A DNA stretch of 64,000 bases, taken from assembly GCA_016717115.1 (NCBI GenBank), contig JADKGE010000002.1, positions 124,001 to 188,000 of the forward strand. Reading direction: 5' to 3'. Each line of letters begins with the position of its first letter. The first letter of the stretch is position 1. Shown one piece after another: positions 58,850 through 64,000 of this stretch. This stretch comes from Actinomycetota bacterium (GTDB lineage: Bacteria; Actinomycetota; Actinomycetes; S36-B12). The notes beneath the pieces were generated by a model. It was not told where the DNA came from. It ran no database searches and saw only the letters and a list, made by a program, of their open reading frames with translations. The translations under genes were made by a program, and so were the position numbers.

Positions 58850-60254
58850 AACGGACAGATCGCACGATCAGGGGCACGGACAGGCCGAAGGCGAAGCCGG
58901 CGGCGATCACGCCCGAGAGGGTGGACAGCACCGTGTTCCACACGACGACCGACTGGACGGCGATCAGGGCGAGCACGGCGACGGACGAAGCCACCAGCAC
59001 CCACCTCGTCGACCTCGTGAGGGCGGCAACCAGCGGTACGCACAGCAGCAGGAAGGCGGCCTTGTAGCCCCAGCCGAAGCCCGCTACGAGGACGCTCGAG
59101 AGGAACAGCGAGCTGCCCGAGATCGCCAGCATCGCCGGGTGCACGAGGCTTCGGCCGGTCGCGAGGCCGACGGCAACTCCCCACCCGACGGCAACCAGCG
59201 CGAGGGCGTAGACGATGAGGTCGCCGGTCTGCAGGCCACCCTGGCCAACGACCGTGCCGAGCATCCGGGCCACCACGGGAACGCGGCCCAGGACGACGAA
59301 GTCTCCGTAGTCGATCATGTTCGAGTTCGACTGCGAGCTGAACCGGAAGTTGTCCCAGGTCAGGATCATGAATGCCGATGTCGCGAGCGCGAAGCCGGCG
59401 AGCACCGTCCACCCCCGGCGCAGGCGCACTACGGGCACGAGCATGAGTCCCATGGCGAACGGGTAGTACTTCCACGTGCCGACCAGCCAGATGATGGCGG
59501 CGGCGATGCCCCACACCCACAGCCGATCCCATCGGCGCACGAGGATGACGACCGCGCAGGCGACCCAGAGCACGACGGCATCGATGTTGCCCCGCTCGAG
59601 CAGGAGCTGCCATGGAGCGGCCGCCGCGGCCACCAGAAGCACGAGCTGGCCGGGGCCTGCGCTGTTGCGCGCCAGCCACACGAGGACGAGGCTCGAGACG
59701 AGCATGACGCCGACACCGAGGACGGTAACGTTCTTCTCGGAGAACACGTCGAACGGCACGTACTTCAGCCACAGCATGCCGGGCGCGTAGATCGCGGGAT
59801 CCTGCAGGCAGCCGTTGTTGGCAGCGAACACGTCGAATCCCCATGACGAGCAGTCGACGCTCTTCATCACGAGGGTCATGTCCCAGAAGGCGAAGGGGCC
59901 CTTGGGCACGCGAATGCCCGCGTAGATGGTCGCGGCTAGATCGTTGTTGCCCACCGCCAGCACCCACCAGGTGCCGACGCTGATGAGCGCGGACACGGCT
60001 CCGACCAGCCAGGGGAACCATCGGCCCATCGACAGGTCGAGACGGCGCACGAAGGCAGCCACGACGAAGACGACGAGCAGGATCGCCGTCGCGGAGTACG
60101 CCAGCGGCAGATACCCCGGTGCCGACGTATTGGCCGGGTCGGTGCCGCTGCGCAGCACCTGAAGCAGGGCGACGGCCAGGACGAGTGCAGTGGCGGCGAA
60201 TCCCGCAGCCACGGCACGGCGCGTCGAGACCCGTGTCGCGCCACCAGTGCTCAC
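58812..60254 (-). CDS. membrane glycosyltransferase-like protein, GT87-like
   Basis: The 480-residue protein has about 12 helices, with loops that fit GT87-type mannosyltransferases: GNNDLAATIY (about 120-130, acidic loop), YAPGMLWLKYVPFDVFSEKN, WQLLLERGNIDAVVLWVACAVV (the RGN(I/F)D motif, about 235-245) and LVGTWKYYPFAMGL (canonical KxxP). These motifs occur in actinobacterial polyprenyl-phosphate-mannose-dependent alpha-mannosyltransferases. Placed among GT2 and other GT-C genes it fits surface glycan assembly. Start GTG 60254, 18 bases from the divergent GT2 gene. Confidence 0.82.
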   Translation of the reverse strand: MSTGGATRVSTRRAVAAGFAATALVLAVALLQVLRSGTDPANTSAPGYLPLAYSATAILLVVFVVAAFVRRLDLSMGRWFPWLVGAVSALISVGTWWVLAVGNNDLAATIYAGIRVPKGPFAFWDMTLVMKSVDCSSWGFDVFAANNGCLQDPAIYAPGMLWLKYVPFDVFSEKNVTVLGVGVMLVSSLVLVWLARNSAGPGQLVLLVAAAAAPWQLLLERGNIDAVVLWVACAVVILVRRWDRLWVWGIAAAIIWLVGTWKYYPFAMGLMLVPVVRLRRGWTVLAGFALATSAFMILTWDNFRFSSQSNSNMIDYGDFVVLGRVPVVARMLGTVVGQGGLQTGDLIVYALALVAVGWGVAVGLATGRSLVHPAMLAISGSSLFLSSVLVAGFGWGYKAAFLLLCVPLVAALTRSTRWVLVASSVAVLALIAVQSVVVWNTVLSTLSGVIAAGFAFGLSVPLIVRSVRSTSRSGRPPVRT

Positions 60255-60272
60255 ACGCGGATACTAACTGCC

Positions 60273-61118
60273 GTGAGTCCACTCGTTTCGGTCGTCGTGC
60301 CGGTGTTCAACGGGCTGCCGCACTTGCGCGACCTCACCGAGTCGCTGCTCGCCCAGACGTACCCCGACCTCGAGATCGTGTTCAGCGAGGGCGGCTCCTC
60401 CGACGAGTCTCCTTCCTTCCTCGCATCGCTCACCGACCCGCGGGTGCGGGTCATCACCGCGCCTCCGGGTACGGGGGCGGCCGGCAACTGGACGGCTGTC
60501 AGCGAGGCCGCCACCGGTGACCTGGTCAAGCTCGTGTGCCAGGACGATCTGCTGGAACCCGACGCGATCGCCAAGCAGGTCAGCGACCTGGCTCGCTACC
60601 CGCAGGCAGCGATGGCCGTCGCCCAGCGCGACGTCGTCGATGCCAACGGCAATCTGCTCTACCCCCGCCGCGGCTGCGCGGGGCTGACGGCGGGCCTCAT
60701 GTCCGGAGCCGACGTCATCCGTGCCGCCTACCTGACCGGCACGAACGTGCTCGGAGAGCCGCTGGCCGTGCTCTTCCGCCGGCAGGCATTGTTCGATGCC
60801 CTGCCCTGGATCGACACCGATCCGTTCATGCTCGACCTCGACCTCTACACCCGAGCGGCCCGCGACGCGCAGGTGGTCGTGCGCAAGGAGTCCATCGGAG
60901 GGTTCCGGGTGAGCACCAGCTCCTGGTCCACACGACTCGTGGGAGAGCAGGTGCGGCAGTTCGAGCGCTGGCAGGACGCCTACGCGGCGAGCCTGCCTAC
61001 GCCGCCGAGCACCACAGATCGGCTGAGGGCAAAGGCGGGCCTGCACACACAAGCCCTGCTCCGCAGGGGCGCCTACCGCTGGCTCGCGTTGAAGGGATCG
61101 ATGAAGTCGTCGCACTAG
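60273..61118 (+). CDS. GT2 glycosyltransferase
   Basis: The 281-residue protein has a GT-A fold: VSVVVPVFNGLPHLRDLTESLLAQTYPDLEIV (opening part), SEGGSSDESPSF, a metal-binding-like VCQDDLLEPDAIAKQV (about 87-102, the DD pair), and a catalytic loop PWIDTDPFMLDLDLYTRAA. Sequence after that is short. It probably transfers one sugar to a lipid-linked or surface glycan. GTG 60273 is seven bases after GATACT, a leaderless pattern. It is divergent from the GT87-like gene and 11 bases before the next GT2 gene. Confidence 0.88.
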   Translation: MSPLVSVVVPVFNGLPHLRDLTESLLAQTYPDLEIVFSEGGSSDESPSFLASLTDPRVRVITAPPGTGAAGNWTAVSEAATGDLVKLVCQDDLLEPDAIAKQVSDLARYPQAAMAVAQRDVVDANGNLLYPRRGCAGLTAGLMSGADVIRAAYLTGTNVLGEPLAVLFRRQALFDALPWIDTDPFMLDLDLYTRAARDAQVVVRKESIGGFRVSTSSWSTRLVGEQVRQFERWQDAYAASLPTPPSTTDRLRAKAGLHTQALLRRGAYRWLALKGSMKSSH

Positions 61119-61128
61119 GATCACGTGC

Positions 61129-62139
61129 GTGAGCAGCCAGCACGAGGCAGCGCCTCTGGAGGTGAGCGTCGTCATCCCCGTCTACCGGGGTGAGGAGACG
61201 CTGCCGAACCTGCTGGCGGAGCTGGCGAGGCTGCACGAGGTGCAGTCCAGCCCCGCAGGCCGGACCTACCGGATCGCCGAGGTGCTGCTCGTCTGGGACA
61301 GGGGGCCGGGGCGCAGCGACGACGTCATCCGTCAGCTGCAGGGCACCTACGACTGGGTGCGTCCCATCTGGCTCTCGCGAAACTTCGGACAGCACGCCGC
61401 GACCCTCGCCGGCATGACCTCGTCCGGCGGCGACTGGATCGTCACGATGGACGAGGATGGCCAGCAGGACCCCGCCTTCATCGGGCAGATGCTGGACACC
61501 GCCTACGCCAACGGCTCGCAACTGGTGTACGGCCGCCCGACCAATCCGCCGCCGCACAGCACGGTACGCAACTTCGGGTCGCGGATGGCCAAGGGCATCT
61601 TCGTCCGATTCCTGGCCGACCAGAAGTTCGAGGAGTTCAACAGCTACCGACTCGTGCTCGGCGAGGTCGGCCGCAGCGTCGCCGCGTACACCGGTACCGG
61701 GGTGTACCTCGACGTCGCCCTGTCCTGGGTCGTCGCAGATGTGTCCACGTGCCCCGTCACTGCTCGCGACGAGGGCCGGCCCGCCGGCAACTACAACTAC
61801 GGGCGGCTCTTCTCGCACTTCGGGCGCCTAGTCATCTCCTCGGGCACGAAGCCGCTCATCTTCGTGTCCATGCTGGGCATCGTCTTTGTGGTGCTCGGCG
61901 CCCTGGTGTCGTTGTGGGTGCTGTACGGCCGCTTCGTCGGCAACCTGCCCGTCAGCGGATGGGCGTCGATGGTCGTGGCCCTGATGATCGTGGGCGGGGC
62001 GATCCTGCTGTCTCTCGGCATCATCGCCCAGTACATCGGAGCCGCCACCAACATGTCGCTCGGCAAGCCGCTGTACGTCGTCGTGCGCGATCCCGATGCG
62101 ACGTTCGGCCACGATCCGGACGCTGACCCTCGGCCTTGA
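61129..62139 (+). CDS. GT2 glycosyltransferase with C-terminal membrane helices (GtrB/ArnC-like)
   Basis: The 336-residue protein has a GT-A domain with SVVIPVYRGEETLPNLL, VLLVWDRGPGRSDDVIRQLQ and the metal-binding MDEDGQQDPAFIGQM (about 108-122), and two C-terminal helices (about 240-262 and 275-300). Such enzymes load a sugar onto polyprenyl phosphate and hold at the membrane; the usual partner is a GT-C enzyme. The first Asp motif is altered (VWDRG rather than VDDGS). GTG 61129 is seven bases after TAGGAT. It overlaps the epimerase by four bases (TTGA). Confidence 0.9.
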   Translation: MSSQHEAAPLEVSVVIPVYRGEETLPNLLAELARLHEVQSSPAGRTYRIAEVLLVWDRGPGRSDDVIRQLQGTYDWVRPIWLSRNFGQHAATLAGMTSSGGDWIVTMDEDGQQDPAFIGQMLDTAYANGSQLVYGRPTNPPPHSTVRNFGSRMAKGIFVRFLADQKFEEFNSYRLVLGEVGRSVAAYTGTGVYLDVALSWVVADVSTCPVTARDEGRPAGNYNYGRLFSHFGRLVISSGTKPLIFVSMLGIVFVVLGALVSLWVLYGRFVGNLPVSGWASMVVALMIVGGAILLSLGIIAQYIGAATNMSLGKPLYVVVRDPDATFGHDPDADPRP

Positions 62140-63077
62140 TTACCTGGACGATCGGCGCAGGGGGGCTCCTAGGCAACGCGATCCGGCGACGCCGCGCCCG
62201 GCCCTTCGACGGCTCGCCCGTTCCCTGGTCCGACGAGGACGCCTCGGCCCGGGTGCTCGCCGCTGATCTGGCCCGGTTCCGGGACGAGGCGGGAGACGAG
62301 GCGTGGGGCATCGTCTGGGCCGCCGGCGCCGCAACGGTCGCGTCCAGCGCCGAGCAGGCGGCCGCCGAGGTGCACACGCTCGAGGCCCTGCTGTCGGCGC
62401 TGCGCGCCCATCCACCGTCAGGTCCGGGAGCCTTCTTCCTCACCTCGTCGGCCGGCGGGGTCTACGCGGGCTCTGCGGATCCGCCGTTCGACGCCGACAC
62501 GCTGCCCGTGGCACTGGGCGCCTACGGGGAGCTCAAGCTGGGCCAGGAGGCCGCCGCGCGCGAGGCACTCGCGGGCGTCTGTCCCCTGGTCATCGGGCGC
62601 TTCAGCAACCTGTACGGCCCCGGGCAGAACCTCGACAAGCTGCAAGGCCTCATCTCCCGCCTGGCACAGGCGGCCGCGACGCAGCAGCCACTCAACATCT
62701 TCGTGTCACTCGACACGCTGCGCGACTACATCTACGTCGACGATGCCGCGCTGCGCGCCGTGCTGTGGCTCGACAAGGCGGTCGGAGATCAGTCCCTCGA
62801 GCCACGTGTGCGCGTCATCGCCTCAGGAGAGTCCGTCACCGTGGGGCAACTGATCCGCACGATGAACCAGGTCACGAAGCGCCGCATCCCGACAGCTCTC
62901 GGCAGCCACGCCAGCGCACGCAACCAGGTGCTCGACCTGCGCCTCGTCCCCTCGGCCGCAGACGAGCTTGCCGACCTGCCCCTGACGCCGCTGCCAGCCG
63001 GCGCCAAGCGGGTCTACCTCGACATCCTCCGGAGGCTGCAGGCGCCCACGGTCACTGCGCCGCCTTCTCCGCGTTGA
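62136..63077 (+). CDS. NAD-dependent epimerase/dehydratase family protein
   Basis: The 313-residue SDR protein starts at TTG 62136 (overlap with the preceding stop) with ITWTIGAGGLLGNAI, the glycine-rich NAD loop. It has FFLTSSAGGVYAGS (serine of the catalytic set), GAYGELKLGQE (Tyr-x-x-x-Lys), IGRFSNLYGPGQNLDKLQGL and RDYIYVDDAA typical of nucleotide-sugar epimerases. An alternative: its short first strand suggests a divergent substrate. It probably makes the activated sugar for the preceding glycosyltransferases. Confidence 0.86.
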   Translation: MITWTIGAGGLLGNAIRRRRARPFDGSPVPWSDEDASARVLAADLARFRDEAGDEAWGIVWAAGAATVASSAEQAAAEVHTLEALLSALRAHPPSGPGAFFLTSSAGGVYAGSADPPFDADTLPVALGAYGELKLGQEAAAREALAGVCPLVIGRFSNLYGPGQNLDKLQGLISRLAQAAATQQPLNIFVSLDTLRDYIYVDDAALRAVLWLDKAVGDQSLEPRVRVIASGESVTVGQLIRTMNQVTKRRIPTALGSHASARNQVLDLRLVPSAADELADLPLTPLPAGAKRVYLDILRRLQAPTVTAPPSPR

Positions 63078-64000
63078 TCACGGCCATCTCCTCCGGTGTC
63101 TTCCCGGCGTACTGCGGGTAGCGGGCGAGCAGGGTGCGCACGGTCTCAAGACCCACGACGTTGCTGCCCTCATCGAGAAGGATCACGGGCTTGTCCTGCA
63201 CCGACTCGGGCATGGCCTGCAACTGCGTGTAGACCTCGGCCCAGGCGGGTGTGTTCGTGAGCCACTCGCGTCGCAGCCAGTCGACCAGAGGCTGCGCGGT
63301 CGCGTCGGCGCCAGCCAGTCCGGAGATGATCCGCGTGCACGAGTAGACGCGCTGGGCGTCCGACAGGCCGCTGGGCACGAGCGCCGACGGCACCTTGGCA
63401 CCGGGCGGCAGGTACACGCAGGCAACCGGATTCGTGGCAACGGGCTGGTCTGCCGACTCCTTGACGTCAGCCGGCCACCAGTAGCTCGCCGGATTGTCGA
63501 ACGGGATCGGGGGCGACCACTGCTGTGGTCGCAGCGCGGCGACCGACCGCGGCAGCACCGTGTCCATGACGAGCAACAGGAGGACGGCGCCCACTCCCGC
63601 CCACCGCAGGGGGGACATGCCCTTCGACCCGCGGTCGAGCTGCATAAGAGAGAAGGGGATCGTCGTCCCCAGGACGACCACGGCCGTCATGAAGGTGAAC
63701 TTCACCGAGCCGTAGTGCGGGCCTGATCCGGTGGTCCACAGGTCGAGGAAGGTGATGGCGATGGAGAAGAATGCGAGCAGGCCGATCGGCGCGAACCTCG
63801 CGTACGTGGCCAGGCTTGACCGCGCGGGCTGCCGCGCCAGGACGATGACGGCAACCAGTAGCGACCCCACAGCGAGGATTCCCAGGATCGGCTCGGTCTG
63901 CTCGGTGCCGCCCGTGCTGGCGAACAGCGATCCTTCGTCCAGGCCGAGGAGGCGCACGACCGCGGACGGACCGGCCGCCAGGACCGAAACGGCGGCGGAG
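63052..64000 (-). CDS. membrane protein fragment (cut by window edge), GT-C-like C-terminal part
   Basis: The visible part (at least 315 residues) continues in frame to the right edge, so the true start lies outside. It contains about five helices (ILGILAVGSLLVAVIVLA, then ARFAPIGLLAFFSIAITF, VKFTFMTAVVVLGTTIPFSLM, and VGAVLLLLVMDTVL) and a C-terminal outer domain of about 150 residues with three cysteines (ACVYLPPG, YSCTRI). The last domain is like those of the neighbouring GT-C-like proteins. It overlaps the convergent epimerase gene by 26 bases. Function not assigned. Confidence 0.72.
   Translation of the reverse strand, partial: SAAVSVLAAGPSAVVRLLGLDEGSLFASTGGTEQTEPILGILAVGSLLVAVIVLARQPARSSLATYARFAPIGLLAFFSIAITFLDLWTTGSGPHYGSVKFTFMTAVVVLGTTIPFSLMQLDRGSKGMSPLRWAGVGAVLLLLVMDTVLPRSVAALRPQQWSPPIPFDNPASYWWPADVKESADQPVATNPVACVYLPPGAKVPSALVPSGLSDAQRVYSCTRIISGLAGADATAQPLVDWLRREWLTNTPAWAEVYTQLQAMPESVQDKPVILLDEGSNVVGLETVRTLLARYPQYAGKTPEEMAVINAEKAAQ

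Noticed and set aside
1..64000. CRISPR arrays, insertion sequences, integrases, phage genes
   Set aside because: No regularly spaced repeats, transposase or integrase motifs were found; the only repeat pair is the tRNA-Ser duplication.
53736..64000. Glycan region as a defined O-antigen or capsule cluster
   Set aside because: No polymerase, ABC exporter or initiating transferase is recognised inside the window, and the region is cut by the edge.

Overview
The window is high-GC DNA with dense gene packing, many GTG starts and GTGA/ATGA stop-start overlaps. It reads as the chromosome of an actinobacterium. Supporting signs are a polyphosphate-glucokinase-like ROK kinase, a c-di-AMP (ydaO-type) riboswitch before an NlpC/P60 peptidase, a DUF5926/SEC-C protein, a DUF4446 gene, a pheA/serS/HAD neighbourhood and frequent leaderless starts with TANNNT six or seven bases upstream. 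Genus cannot be read from this sequence. There is no plasmid, phage, insertion sequence or CRISPR array in view.

Layout. 1-8.8 kb: start of a lipoprotein gene (cut by the edge), a large membrane protein, a cyclic-nucleotide-binding protein coupled to a membrane transporter-like/HEAT-repeat protein, tRNA-Arg(ACG), a LacI-like gene remnant, then a methyltransferase, a DPM1-like glycosyltransferase and a GT-C-like membrane protein. 8.8-17.4 kb: tRNA-Ser(GCT), ROK kinase, then a LacI-controlled sugar or polyol module (binding protein, permease, single-domain ATPase) followed by inositol-dehydrogenase-like, shikimate-dehydrogenase-like and zinc alcohol dehydrogenase genes. 17.4-26.6 kb: YihY-, DDAH- and CrtO-acyltransferase-like genes, tRNA-Ser(TGA) with a partially duplicated 3' end, a nucleosidase, a flippase, TrpB2, the riboswitch with its NlpC/P60 gene, and LhgO.

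26.6-32.3 kb is the most distinctive block. A histidine kinase/response regulator pair faces a run of genes encoding two paralogous small membrane-anchored proteins, ApbE (FAD:protein FMN transferase), a four-histidine ferric-reductase-like membrane protein and a PepSY protein. A conserved upstream element precedes both halves of the run, which suggests co-regulation of an envelope redox system, possibly by the adjacent regulator. No canonical flavin acceptor motif is visible.

32.4-51.7 kb: a MoeA-like protein, TauE/SafE permease, K+ channel, quinone oxidoreductase, secreted GH88 hydrolase, tandem GNAT protein, SET protein, serS with a HAD gene, rmlD, rmlB, pheA, DUF4446, a channel-like membrane protein, GDT1 transporter, GT26 transferase, DUF5926, GDPD, HAD phosphatase, a 32-residue small ORF and a GlcD-type oxidase. 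51.7-64 kb: two secreted proteins, then a cell-surface glycan region with CgeB-like and GT2 transferases, four large membrane glycosyltransferase-like proteins and a short epimerase; the last gene runs off the edge.

Three genes (sensor kinase, DUF4446 protein, a GT-C protein) each appear broken by a single-base change in a run of G. This may reflect assembly error rather than biology. Several convergent neighbours overlap at their 3' ends.
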